Made by a program: the position numbers and the translations under genes. Positions 48,551 through 57,855 of a DNA stretch of 64,000 nt are shown here, in pieces (position 1 is the first letter of the stretch; every line of letters starts with the position of its first letter). The stretch is from NCBI RefSeq assembly GCF_003600835.1, contig NZ_NQYC01000001.1, forward strand, positions 4,177,001 through 4,241,000. Direction: 5' to 3'. The DNA comes from Bacillus sp. PK3_68 (GTDB lineage: Bacteria > Bacillota > Bacilli > Bacillales > Domibacillaceae). The notes beneath the pieces were generated by a model. The model made no database searches. It was given only the letters and a program-made list of their open reading frames with translations, and was not told the DNA's origin.

Positions 48551-49468
48551 ATGGTGTTTGATGCACACTGTGACGTCTTATATCAATTACAAAAAGATCC
48601 AAAGAAAAATTTTAATGATCCTTCCTTGCATGTGACACACAGCAGACTTAAACGAGCGAAAGCCAAGGTTCAATGCTTTGCGATCTTTCTTCCAACTTCA
48701 GTGAGGCCAAACGATCGGTTCCGCTCGGCATTAGAGCAAATTGATTTATTTTACAAGAAGGTGATTGATCCCTATCCAGATATGAAAGTGATTACAACTA
48801 GGCGGGAATTGGAAGAGCTGAAAAACGGAGAAATTGGCGCCGTACTTACGCTCGAAGGCGGTGAGGCAATTGAAGAAGACCCATTAAAGCTATCGACCCT
48901 ATACCGGCTCGGTGTAAGGTCCGTCGGTTTAACGTGGAATCACACTAATGCTTTGGCAGACGGTGCTATGACTAAAAGGGGAGCGGGTATAACTGAATTT
49001 GGAAGTCGCGTTGTCCGTATGCTGAATGAATGGAAGGCTTGGACAGATGTATCTCATTTGTCGGAGAAGGCCTTTTGGGATGTAATGGAACAGGCTGATC
49101 ATCCAATTGCTAGTCATTCAAATTGCTACAGCCTTTGTCCGCATCCGCGCAATTTGAAAGATGATCAAATTCAAGCATTAATTGAAAAGGATAGCGTGGT
49201 CGGCCTCTCCTTTGTACCGTTTTTTATTAAGGAACATGGAAAGGTATATGCTCAAGACTTGCTGAAGCACGTAGAGCATATTTGTGAACTGGGGGGTGAA
49301 AACCATCTTGGTTTCGGCTCGGATTTTGATGGCATTGACGAAATGATTCAAGGTTGGGATTCATATGAGGCCTACGAGCAATGGACAGAGATTCTTCAAA
49401 AGTACTATTCCGCCAGCCAAGTAGAAAAGTTTCTTTGGACGAATTTTTCAAGTCGATTTCCGGGATGA
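48551..49468 (+). CDS. Membrane-dipeptidase family (M19) peptidase
   Basis: The 305-residue protein belongs to the renal dipeptidase (M19) family of zinc dipeptidases. The metal-binding DAHCD motif (residues 4-8) is followed by AVLTLEGGEAIEEDPLKLSTLYRLGVRSVGLTWN, split here as one family block. DVSHLSEKAFWDVM, PIASHSNCYSLCPHPRNL and HLGFGSDFDGID supply the remaining ligands. No signal peptide is visible, so it is cytoplasmic. ATG 48551 follows AAAGGG; ATG 48542 overlaps that site. It replaces the tdh-kbl genes found here in B. subtilis. Confidence 0.9.
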   Translation: MVFDAHCDVLYQLQKDPKKNFNDPSLHVTHSRLKRAKAKVQCFAIFLPTSVRPNDRFRSALEQIDLFYKKVIDPYPDMKVITTRRELEELKNGEIGAVLTLEGGEAIEEDPLKLSTLYRLGVRSVGLTWNHTNALADGAMTKRGAGITEFGSRVVRMLNEWKAWTDVSHLSEKAFWDVMEQADHPIASHSNCYSLCPHPRNLKDDQIQALIEKDSVVGLSFVPFFIKEHGKVYAQDLLKHVEHICELGGENHLGFGSDFDGIDEMIQGWDSYEAYEQWTEILQKYYSASQVEKFLWTNFSSRFPG

Positions 49469-49565
49469 GGGTCGCGTTTAGCTATAGTGATTCAACTGTA
49501 AAAGTGATAAACTAAAAAAGTAATAGTTTTGAAGATCCGAATGTACTGAAGGAGTTGTATATTTT

Positions 49566-51335
49566 ATGATAAATCAGCTTTCCTGGAAAGTCGGAGGACA
49601 ACAGGGGGAAGGGATTGAAAGTACCGGGGAAATCTTTTCTACCGCTTTGAACCGTCTCGGATACTTTCTCTACGGGTACCGCCATTTTTCATCCCGAATT
49701 AAAGGCGGCCATACCAATAATAAAATTCGTGTGAGCACGACTCCTGTCCGTGCGGTCGCGGATGATTTAGATATTTTAGTGGCATTTGACCAGGAAACCA
49801 TTGATGTCAACTATGGGGAGCTTCACGATCAGGGAATCATCATCGCAGATGCTAAGTTCAATCCAGTGAAGCCAGATCAGGCAAAGGCAGAATTGTATGT
49901 CGTTCCTTTCACAGAAATCGCGGCTGAACTGGGTACGTCGTTGATGAAGAACATGGTAGCTGTAGGGGCCACATGCGCTGTTATTAATTTAGATGTACAC
50001 GTGTTTACCAATGTAGTAGAAGAAATTTTTGGCCGCAAGGGAGAAGCCGTTGTCCAGAAGAACATGGAAGCGATTCAACAAGGCTATCAATATATGTGTG
50101 ACCAGCTTGGCAGCAAAGTAGGAGCCATGCAGCTTGAAGCGGCAGATGGACATCAGCGGATGTTCATGATCGGCAATGATGCGATCGCACTCGGTGCCCT
50201 GGCGGGCGGTGTCCGTTTGATGGCGGCTTACCCGATTACGCCAGCTTCTGAAATTATGGAATACTTGATCGACAAGCTGCCGAAGGTCGGCGGAACGGTC
50301 ATTCAAACAGAAGATGAAATTGCGGCAGCCACGATGGCGATCGGTGCCAATTATGGCGGCATTCGTTCCTTTACCGCTTCTGCGGGACCGGGTCTCTCTT
50401 TAATGATGGAAGCGATTGGCCTGGCGGGGATGACAGAAACGCCGCTCGTTGTCGTTGATACTCAGCGGGGGGGTCCATCTACCGGCTTGCCAACAAAGCA
50501 AGAACAGTCCGACTTACTGGCGATGATTTACGGAACCCATGGCGAAATCCCGAAAATCGTGATGGCGCCAAGCACGGCAGAAGAAGCCTTTTATGATACG
50601 GTGGAAGCCTTTAATCTCGCAGAAGAATATCAATGTCCGGTGATTCTTCTATCTGACTTGCAGCTATCTCTTGGCAAACAAACCGTCGAACCGCTGGACT
50701 ACAGCCGAGTAGAAATCCGCCGAGGCAAACTTGTTCAAGAAGAGCTGCCGGAGCTGGATGGAAAAGCTTACTTTAAACGCTATGAAGTGACAGAGGATGG
50801 AGTTTCCCCTCGAGTGATCCCTGGCATGAAGCATGGCATTCACCACGTAACAGGGGTGGAGCATGATGAGACCGGAAGGCCGTCCGAAGGAGCGGCTAAT
50901 CGCCAGGCTCAAATGGACAAGCGGATGAGAAAGCTGGAGCAGATCCGCTTTGATACACCGGTCTATAAAAACGCTCAGCATGAAGAAGCTGATTTATTGT
51001 TGATCGGATTTAATTCCACTCGCGGGGCGATTGAAGAAGCGATGGAACGGTTAGAGCAGGAGGGGGTAAAAGTCAACCATGCTCAAATTAGACTCATTCA
51101 TCCGTTCCCGTCAGAAGAAATCTTGCCGCTGATCGAGTCAGCGAAAAACGTGCTTGTCGTAGAAAATAATGCGACTGGCCAATTGGCGAATATCATTAAA
51201 ATGAATGTAGGCCACATTCAGAAAGTGAAAAGCCTGCTAAAATATGACGGCAATCCATTCCAGCCGCATCATATTTACCATGGCAGCAAAGAACTTTTCC
51301 CATTACAAGGAGCGGTTACAAATGGCAACGTTTAA
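49566..51335 (+). CDS. korA: 2-Oxoacid:ferredoxin oxidoreductase, alpha subunit (KorA type)
   Basis: This subunit works with the next gene to oxidise a 2-oxoacid, probably 2-oxoglutarate, to the acyl-CoA with ferredoxin as acceptor. The 589-residue protein is a gamma-alpha fusion. The N-terminal gamma domain (about 1-180) has GGQQGEGIESTGEIFSTAL and SRIKGGHTNNKIRVS. The alpha part has MAAYPITPASEIMEYL, QTEDEIAAATMAIGANYGG and FTASAGPGLSLMMEAIGLAGM. AAGGAGTTG precedes the ATG. It overlaps korB by 14 bases. Confidence 0.92.
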   Translation: MINQLSWKVGGQQGEGIESTGEIFSTALNRLGYFLYGYRHFSSRIKGGHTNNKIRVSTTPVRAVADDLDILVAFDQETIDVNYGELHDQGIIIADAKFNPVKPDQAKAELYVVPFTEIAAELGTSLMKNMVAVGATCAVINLDVHVFTNVVEEIFGRKGEAVVQKNMEAIQQGYQYMCDQLGSKVGAMQLEAADGHQRMFMIGNDAIALGALAGGVRLMAAYPITPASEIMEYLIDKLPKVGGTVIQTEDEIAAATMAIGANYGGIRSFTASAGPGLSLMMEAIGLAGMTETPLVVVDTQRGGPSTGLPTKQEQSDLLAMIYGTHGEIPKIVMAPSTAEEAFYDTVEAFNLAEEYQCPVILLSDLQLSLGKQTVEPLDYSRVEIRRGKLVQEELPELDGKAYFKRYEVTEDGVSPRVIPGMKHGIHHVTGVEHDETGRPSEGAANRQAQMDKRMRKLEQIRFDTPVYKNAQHEEADLLLIGFNSTRGAIEEAMERLEQEGVKVNHAQIRLIHPFPSEEILPLIESAKNVLVVENNATGQLANIIKMNVGHIQKVKSLLKYDGNPFQPHHIYHGSKELFPLQGAVTNGNV

Positions 51336-52188
51336 AGATTTTCGAAATGATGTAAAACCAAACTGGTGTCCAGGCTGCGGTGACTTTTCTGTCCAGGCGG
51401 CGATTCAGCGGGCGGCGGCCAATATCGGCTTGACGCCGGATCAGCTTGCGGTTATTTCCGGCATCGGCTGTTCGGGACGTATTTCAGGCTACATTAAATC
51501 ATACGGCCTTCATGGGATTCATGGGCGATCACTGCCGATTGCTCAAGGAGTGAAGATGGCCAACAAAGACTTAACGGTGATTGCTTCTGGCGGAGACGGC
51601 GATGGATTCGCCATCGGCATGGGGCATACGATTCATGCGATGCGCCGCAATATTGATATGACTTATATTGTGATGGATAATCAAATTTACGGGTTAACAA
51701 AGGGGCAAACCTCTCCTCGCTCTGCTCAGGGATTTGTAACAAAGTCCACTCCGAAAGGAGCGATTGAAGGAACGGTCTCTCCCATGGAGCTGGCGCTGAC
51801 AAGTGGCGCTACATTTGTCGCTCAAAGCTTCTCTACGGACCTGAAGGACTTAACGGCCATCATTGAAGCGGGCATCAACCATAAGGGCTTTTCTATTATT
51901 AACGTGTTCAGCCCATGTGTGACCTATAATAAAATTAACACCTATGATTGGTTTAAAGAAAACTTAACGAAGCTTTCTGCGATTGAAGACTATGATTCTT
52001 CCAATCGGGAGATGGCGATGAATACGCTGATGCAACACAACGGCCTCGTAACAGGGATCATTTATCAGGATAAAGAAAGAGCTTCTTATCAAGAGCTTGT
52101 GCATGGCTATGCAGAAGAACCGCTGGCCAGCCAAGACCTGCAGCTAGGCGATGAAATGTTTAATAACCTTGTGAAGGAATTTATATGA
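51322..52188 (+). CDS. korB: 2-Oxoacid:ferredoxin oxidoreductase, beta subunit (KorB type)
   Basis: The 288-residue beta subunit binds thiamine diphosphate and an iron-sulfur cluster. Cys16 and Cys19 lie in NWCPGCGDFSVQAA, followed by ISGIGCSGRISGYIKSYGLHGIHGR and the TPP motif GGDGDGFAIGMGH with MDNQIYGLTKGQTSPRS. ATG 51322 has AAGGAGCGG upstream and lies inside the korA end, so the two are coupled; the longer frame back to 51244 is within korA. A clear terminator follows. Confidence 0.93.
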   Translation: MATFKDFRNDVKPNWCPGCGDFSVQAAIQRAAANIGLTPDQLAVISGIGCSGRISGYIKSYGLHGIHGRSLPIAQGVKMANKDLTVIASGGDGDGFAIGMGHTIHAMRRNIDMTYIVMDNQIYGLTKGQTSPRSAQGFVTKSTPKGAIEGTVSPMELALTSGATFVAQSFSTDLKDLTAIIEAGINHKGFSIINVFSPCVTYNKINTYDWFKENLTKLSAIEDYDSSNREMAMNTLMQHNGLVTGIIYQDKERASYQELVHGYAEEPLASQDLQLGDEMFNNLVKEFI

Positions 52189-52189
52189 T

Positions 52190-52218
52190 AAAAAAACCGC
52201 CATTGGCGGTTTTTTTAT
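52190..52218 (+). terminator. Terminator after korB
   Basis: AAAACCGCC and GGCGGTTTT enclose ATT and are followed by further T. The rest of 52219-52404 is AT-rich without a gene and should hold the miaB promoter. Confidence 0.9.
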
Positions 52219-52404
52219 TTCAAAATAGGATTAATAAGAAAAAATAATGCTTTATTCTATCTAGTGAAATTGTTAGTATTCATCTATTGTTTAATCAAAT
52301 GGAAAGCTATATACTAAAATAATGTGTACCACTTAACAAAAGATATTTCTCACTTTAAATATGGTTTATTGTCGTTTTTGCTAGAAAAGAAAGGAGTTTT
52401 TCTG

Positions 52405-53949
52405 ATGAATGAAGAGCAACGTCTTCAGGGACAGCAAGTAAAAGAGAAAAATCCAACGGACAAAAAATCCGAAAAGGATTACAGTAAATATTTTGAAACC
52501 GTCTTTTTACCGCCTTCTTTAAAGGAAGCAAAAAAGCGGGGGAAAGAAGAAGTAGCCTACCATAAAGATTTTAAGATCGACGAACAGCTTCGCGGCATGG
52601 GAGACGGGAAGAAGTTTTATATACGCACGTATGGCTGCCAGATGAACGAACATGACACAGAAGTAATGGCGGGCATCTTCATGGCTCTTGGCTATGAAGC
52701 AACGGATACAGTAGAGGATGCGAACGTTATCTTGCTCAACACGTGTGCGATTCGTGAAAATGCAGAAAATAAAGTGTTTGGTGAGCTTGGTCACTTGAAG
52801 CATTTAAAACAGCAGCGACCTGATCTATTGTTAGGTGTGTGCGGGTGTATGTCACAAGAAGAGTCTGTCGTAAATAAAATTTTAAAAACCTATAATCATG
52901 TTGATATGATTTTTGGCACACATAACATTCACCGCCTTCCACATATTTTAAATGATGCCTACATGTCGAAGGAAATGGTTGTTGAGGTATGGTCAAAAGA
53001 AGGGGACGTAGTAGAAAACCTTCCAAAAGTACGTCGGGGAAATATTAAAGCATGGGTAAATATTATGTACGGCTGTGATAAATTCTGTACGTATTGTATC
53101 GTTCCTTATACACGCGGAAAGGAACGGAGCCGACGCCCAGAGGACATTATTCAAGAGGTGCGTCATTTAGCTGCTCAAGGCTATCAGGAAATTACACTTC
53201 TTGGCCAAAATGTTAATGCCTATGGAAAAGATTTCGAAGACATAGAATACGGTCTCGGTGATTTAATGGACGAAATGAGAAAAATCGATATTCCGCGCGT
53301 TCGCTTCACAACGAGTCATCCGCGTGACTTCGACGATCATCTGATTGAAGTGTTAGCGAAAAAGGGCAATTTAATGGATCATATTCATTTGCCAGTTCAG
53401 TCAGGATCTACAGATGTATTAAAAATTATGGCACGCAAATATACGCGCGAACAATTCCTTGAGCTTGTTCGCAAAATCAAAGCAGCCATCCCGGATGTTG
53501 CGTTAACAACTGATATCATCGTCGGCTATCCGAATGAAACAGAGGAGCAATTTGAAGAAACCATTTCTCTGTACCGTGAGGTGGGCTTTGAGTCCGCTTA
53601 TACGTTTATTTATTCTCCACGTGAAGGCACGCCTGCTGCTAAGATGAAAGACAACGTTCCGATGGAAGTGAAGAAAGAGCGGCTGCAGCGCCTAAATGCG
53701 GTAGTAAACGAATTGTCAGCTGAAGCATTAAAGAAATATGAAGGACAAGTTGTTCCTGTGCTCGTTGAAGGGGAAAGCAAGAACAATCCGGACATTTTGG
53801 CCGGATACACGAACAAAAATAAATTAGTTAATTTCAAGGGGCCGAAAACGGCAATCGGCAAAATTGTAAATGTAAAAATAACTGATGCAAAAACTTGGTC
53901 CTTAAACGGAGAAATGATTGAAGAACATCAATTGGCTGAGGTGGAGTAA
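52405..53949 (+). CDS. miaB: tRNA-2-methylthio-N6-isopentenyladenosine synthase MiaB
   Basis: MiaB adds the methylthio group at A37 of tRNAs. The 514-residue radical SAM protein has an N-terminal MTTase domain (Cys78 in [12 protein letters not shown], with further cysteines in LNTCAIREN and [10 protein letters not shown]). The radical SAM cluster is Cys224, Cys228, Cys231 (CxxxCxxC), and a C-terminal TRAM domain follows. A lysine-rich N-terminal extension of about 70 residues is normal in Bacillus. ATG 52405 follows AAAGGAG. It is directly upstream of ricA. Confidence 0.96.
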   Translation: MNEEQRLQGQQVKEKNPTDKKSEKDYSKYFETVFLPPSLKEAKKRGKEEVAYHKDFKIDEQLRGMGDGKKFYIRTYGCQMNEHDTEVMAGIFMALGYEATDTVEDANVILLNTCAIRENAENKVFGELGHLKHLKQQRPDLLLGVCGCMSQEESVVNKILKTYNHVDMIFGTHNIHRLPHILNDAYMSKEMVVEVWSKEGDVVENLPKVRRGNIKAWVNIMYGCDKFCTYCIVPYTRGKERSRRPEDIIQEVRHLAAQGYQEITLLGQNVNAYGKDFEDIEYGLGDLMDEMRKIDIPRVRFTTSHPRDFDDHLIEVLAKKGNLMDHIHLPVQSGSTDVLKIMARKYTREQFLELVRKIKAAIPDVALTTDIIVGYPNETEEQFEETISLYREVGFESAYTFIYSPREGTPAAKMKDNVPMEVKKERLQRLNAVVNELSAEALKKYEGQVVPVLVEGESKNNPDILAGYTNKNKLVNFKGPKTAIGKIVNVKITDAKTWSLNGEMIEEHQLAEVE

Positions 53950-53950
53950 A

Positions 53951-54382
53951 ATGGCAAAGTATACAAAAGATGATATTCTCGCACAAGCAACAGAGCTGGC
54001 TAAAATGATTGCAGAAACCGACGAGGTTGCATTCTTTAAAGAGGCAGAAGCAAAAATTCATGAAAACCAAAAAGTGCGTGAAAAAATTGCCAGTTTAAAA
54101 AGCTTGCAGAAACAAGCGGTGAATTTTCAGCATTACGGCAAGACAGAAGCGTTAAAAATGGTCGAAGAAAAAATGTTGAAAATTGAACAGGAATTAGATG
54201 AGATTCCTGTTGTCCAGCAGTTTAAAGAATCACAGGTAGAAGTAAATGATATTTTGCAAATCGTTACATCCGCTATCTCCAACACAGTAACAGACCAGAT
54301 TATTGAATCAACTGGCGGCGATTTGCTTCGCGGTGAAACAGGAGCCCAAGTTAGAAACAGCACGCCAGGAAGCTGCAGCTAA
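53951..54382 (+). CDS. ricA: RicA (YmcA), RicAFT complex subunit
   Basis: RicA belongs to the YlbF/YmcA family and acts with RicF and RicT to support RNase Y processing and competence, biofilm and sporulation. The 143-residue, mostly helical protein has KYTKDDILAQATELAKMIAETDEV, KIASLKSLQKQAVNFQHYGK and a C-terminal tail with one cysteine (TPGSCS); the family complex carries iron-sulfur clusters. ATG 53951 lies one base after the miaB stop and has GAGGTGGAG inside miaB. A terminator follows. Confidence 0.92.
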   Translation: MAKYTKDDILAQATELAKMIAETDEVAFFKEAEAKIHENQKVREKIASLKSLQKQAVNFQHYGKTEALKMVEEKMLKIEQELDEIPVVQQFKESQVEVNDILQIVTSAISNTVTDQIIESTGGDLLRGETGAQVRNSTPGSCS

Positions 54383-54395
54383 TAAGTAGGCAAAC

Positions 54396-54431
54396 GAAAG
54401 ACATCAGCTCTCTATGCTGGTGTCTTTTTTA
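54396..54431 (+). terminator. Terminator after ricA
   Basis: AAGACATCAGC pairs with GCTGGTGTCTT and is followed by T6. Confidence 0.9.
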
Positions 54432-54519
54432 TGACTAGAGAATATGAAAATCCACTTTCTCGGCAGTAGGGTTTTAGAGGAGTTATCTTTGCTTTTCTAA
54501 CTTTTTATATGTTCTAGGC

Positions 54520-54547
54520 ACATGTCTCGCTCTTGGTGCATATGATA
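54520..54547 (+). promoter_or_regulatory. Candidate sigma-K promoter of cotE
   Basis: AC (54520-54521) is followed after 17 bases by CATATGATA (54539-54547), an exact fit to CATAnnnTA. In B. subtilis cotE has sigma-E and sigma-K promoters; a matching sigma-E -35 was not found here. Confidence 0.5.
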
Positions 54548-54577
54548 GATAGAGAACAAGCGAGGAGGGACGCTCGG

Positions 54578-55117
54578 ATGGCAGAATATAGAGAGATTAT
54601 TACAAAGTCGGTTGTTGCTAAAGGCCGAAAATTTACTCAGACGCATCACACCATTTGTCCGCCACATCACCCATCGAGCATTTTAGGTTGCTGGATTATT
54701 AACCATGAGTATAAAGCAAAAAAGATGGGGAAAAAGGTAGAGGTTCATGGAACATACGATATTAACGTATGGTATTCGCATCATGACAATACGAAAACTT
54801 CAGTCGTAACGGAAAAAGTAAGTTATAAAGATGTTATTAAGTTGAAATATCGCGATGAAAATTGTTTTGATGATAATGAAGTGATGGCTCGGGTGCTGCA
54901 ACAGCCAAATTGCTGTGAAGCGGTATGTTCGCCAAAGGATAATAAAATCATTGTTCAGGCTGAGCGCGAATTCTTGGTTGAAGTGGTCGGGGAAACAAAA
55001 ATTTGCGTAGCGGTCCACCCTTATGGATGTGAGGATGAAGATTGGGACAGCGACATTGATGACGAAGACTATGAAGAATTAGATACAGCTTTTATAGAGA
55101 ATAAAAAAGAAGATTAA
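54578..55117 (+). CDS. cotE: Outer spore coat protein CotE
   Basis: CotE is the morphogenetic protein that assembles the outer spore coat. The 179-residue protein starts [21 protein letters not shown] and has [21 protein letters not shown] and [51 protein letters not shown] and a strongly acidic C-terminus (about 155-179) follow. GAGGAGGG lies seven bases before ATG 54578; the upstream frame to 54533 is not conserved. It stands between ricA and mutS as in B. subtilis. Confidence 0.95.
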   Translation: MAEYREIITKSVVAKGRKFTQTHHTICPPHHPSSILGCWIINHEYKAKKMGKKVEVHGTYDINVWYSHHDNTKTSVVTEKVSYKDVIKLKYRDENCFDDNEVMARVLQQPNCCEAVCSPKDNKIIVQAEREFLVEVVGETKICVAVHPYGCEDEDWDSDIDDEDYEELDTAFIENKKED

Positions 55118-55120
55118 CGT

Positions 55121-55157
55121 AATGAGCAGGCTCTGAATACAGCCTGCTCATTTTTGT
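55121..55157 (+). terminator. Terminator after cotE
   Basis: AATGAGCAGGCT and AGCCTGCTCATT form a perfect stem, followed by TTTGT. Confidence 0.85.
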
Positions 55158-55243
55158 GGGCTGCGTACGGCAGAGGGAGGGGAAATATGATATAATGTAA
55201 AGTTGAAAATAGACAGGTTTTCTTGAAAGGGATTGGACAATAT

Positions 55244-57828
55244 ATGGAACAATATACGCCGATGATCCGGCAATATTTAGCGATAAAGGCACAATATGAG
55301 GATGCCTTTTTGTTTTTTCGTTTAGGAGATTTCTATGAAATGTTTTTTGAAGATGCAACGAAAGCCAGCCAGTTGCTTGAAATTACGTTAACGAGCAGAG
55401 ATGGCGGATCGTCTGCACGTATACCGATGTGCGGGGTGCCCTACCATTCGGCGGCTGCTTATATAGAACAGTTAATCGAACTTGGCCATAAGGTCGCTAT
55501 TTGCGAACAGACTGAAGATCCAAAGCAAGCAAAAGGTGTCGTTAAACGCGAAGTCGTACAGCTTATCACCCCTGGCACTGTCATGGAAGGCAAGGGGCTT
55601 CACGATAAAGAAAACAATTATATCGCGGCTCTCTTCTGTGAAAATGAGGATACATACAGCCTGGCCTTTTGTGATTTATCTACTGGTGAAAGTCGAACGA
55701 CAGCTTTAACGACACTCGATGAAGTACTGAATGAACTATCTACTTTACGGGCAAAGGAGGTAGTGACGAAGCAGGATTTGGATGAGAATGTAAGAAAGGC
55801 GTTAAAGGAGCGGCTTGGTGTTACGCTTTCTTATGAAGAGCAAACAGCTGCAAGGGATGAATTCGTGTCTTTAACCGAACAGATTACTGTTTCCGGAATG
55901 CAGCAGGCCGCCCATCTGCTGTTTCATTATCTGCACCGCACGCAAAAGCGGAGTCTCACTCACTTACAGCCAGTTGAAGTCTATGAAGTCCATCAATTTA
56001 TGAAGATCGATTTTTATTCCAAACGCAATCTTGAGCTAACGGAAACGATTCGTTCGAAAAACAAAAAGGCTCATTGCTTTGGCTTTTGGATGAAACGATG
56101 ACGGCGATGGGCGGCCGGATGCTGAAGCGTTGGATTGACCGTCCGCTGATCAACCGACGACAAATTAATGAACGTTTGTCAATGGTGGAGAAATTGATAC
56201 AATCGTTTTTTGAGCGCCAGGAAATCCGGGAGATGTTAAAGGAAGTGTATGATCTGGAGCGCCTTGCTGGACGGGTCGCTTTCGGAAATGTCAACAGCCG
56301 CGATTTGATTCAGTTAAAGAAATCCTTGCAGCAGATTCCACTGCTGAAGGATTTGCTGCTTAAAATTCAAAACGATGAAATTCAAGCACTCTCGAAAAAT
56401 ATGAATCCGTGTGAAGAGTTGACCGACCTTCTCGAACAAGCTTTTGTTGATAATCCGCCGTTATCTGTTAAAGAAGGCGGCATGATCAGAGACGGCTTTC
56501 ATGCGGAGCTTGATGAGTATAGAGATGCAAGCCGCAACGGAAAAGATTGGATTGCCAACTTGCAGCAGGAAGAGAGAGAAAGAACAGGCATCAAGTCATT
56601 AAAGATTGGCTATAATCGTATCTTTGGCTATTACATTGAAATTACAAAAGCGAACCTTCATTTGCTTCAGGACAGCCGCTATGAACGCAAACAAACATTA
56701 GCAAACTGTGAGCGTTTTATCACGCCGGAATTAAAGGAAAAGGAAACGCTGATTTTGCAAGCTACAGAAAAGATTATTGACCTGGAGTATGAGCTGTTTC
56801 TTGAAATCCGTGAGCAGGTGAAATCATTTATTCCTGAGCTTCAGGAACTTTCTAGACTTGTGAGCGAATTAGACGTGCTGCAATGCTTCGCTGAAGTCAG
56901 TGAGAAGCGAAAATATATAAGACCGGAATTAACGGAAAGCCGAGAGCTTTTCATTAAAGAGGGGCGCCATCCTGTCGTGGAAAAAGTCATGGATTCCCAG
57001 GAATACGTTCCGAATGACTGTTTCATGAACGGCGAGAGGGAAATGCTTCTTGTCACCGGTCCGAATATGTCAGGGAAAAGCACGTATATGAGACAGATCG
57101 CTTTAACAGCCATTATGGCTCAAATTGGCTGTTTCGTTCCTGCACAGGAAGCTAAGTTGCCTGTTTTCGATCAGGTGTTTACAAGAATCGGGGCAGCGGA
57201 TGATTTGATCTCGGGCCAAAGTACGTTTATGGTGGAAATGCTGGAGGCTAAAAATGCTATTACCCATGCAACGAACCAATCTTTGATTCTCTTTGATGAA
57301 ATTGGCCGCGGCACATCAACCTATGATGGAATGGCGCTTGCTCAAGCGATCATTGAGCATATTCATGAGCATATTCAAGCCAAGACGCTGTTTTCTACCC
57401 ATTATCATGAATTAACTGTTTTAGAGGAATCCCTTCCTCAGTTGAAAAATGTACATGTCAGTGCAATTGAACAAAATGGCCGTGTGGTTTTTCTTCACAA
57501 AATAAAAGAAGGAGCGGCCGATAAAAGCTACGGCATTCATGTGGCGCAGCTGGCTGAGCTTCCTCGTGAGCTCATTGAGCGAGCAAATGAGATCCTGACG
57601 GAATTAGAACAGAAAGAACAGCCTGATTTACGAAAGCAGCCGAAGGAAACAGCAGAAGCAGCCGGCCAGCTCTCTTTCTTCAGCGAACCTGTTGCTCCTC
57701 CTCCTACGCCGCAGACAGATAAAGAGAAAAAGATTATTGAAGAGTTAAAGTCCTACGATTTACTGGAAATGACTCCTCTTGATGCAATGAATGCCCTCTA
57801 TGCGCTTCAAAAGAAAATAAAGAGGTAG
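55244..57828 (+). pseudogene. mutS: mutS, DNA mismatch repair ATPase, frame broken once
   Basis: MutS recognises mismatches. The first frame (ATG 55244, ribosome site GAAAGGG) carries the mismatch-binding Phe30-Tyr31-Glu32 motif in LGDFYEMF and the connector domain, then ends at 56101. The second frame, from about 56070, carries [20 protein letters not shown], the clamp, and the ATPase with [34 protein letters not shown] and [11 protein letters not shown]. One missing base near A5/GG at 56063-56069 (codon 274) accounts for the break; restoring it gives about 861 residues, a normal length. Both halves remain well conserved, so the break is recent or an error. Confidence 0.93.
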
Positions 57829-57855
57829 TCAGACAAAGAAAAGCAGGTGAAGCAA

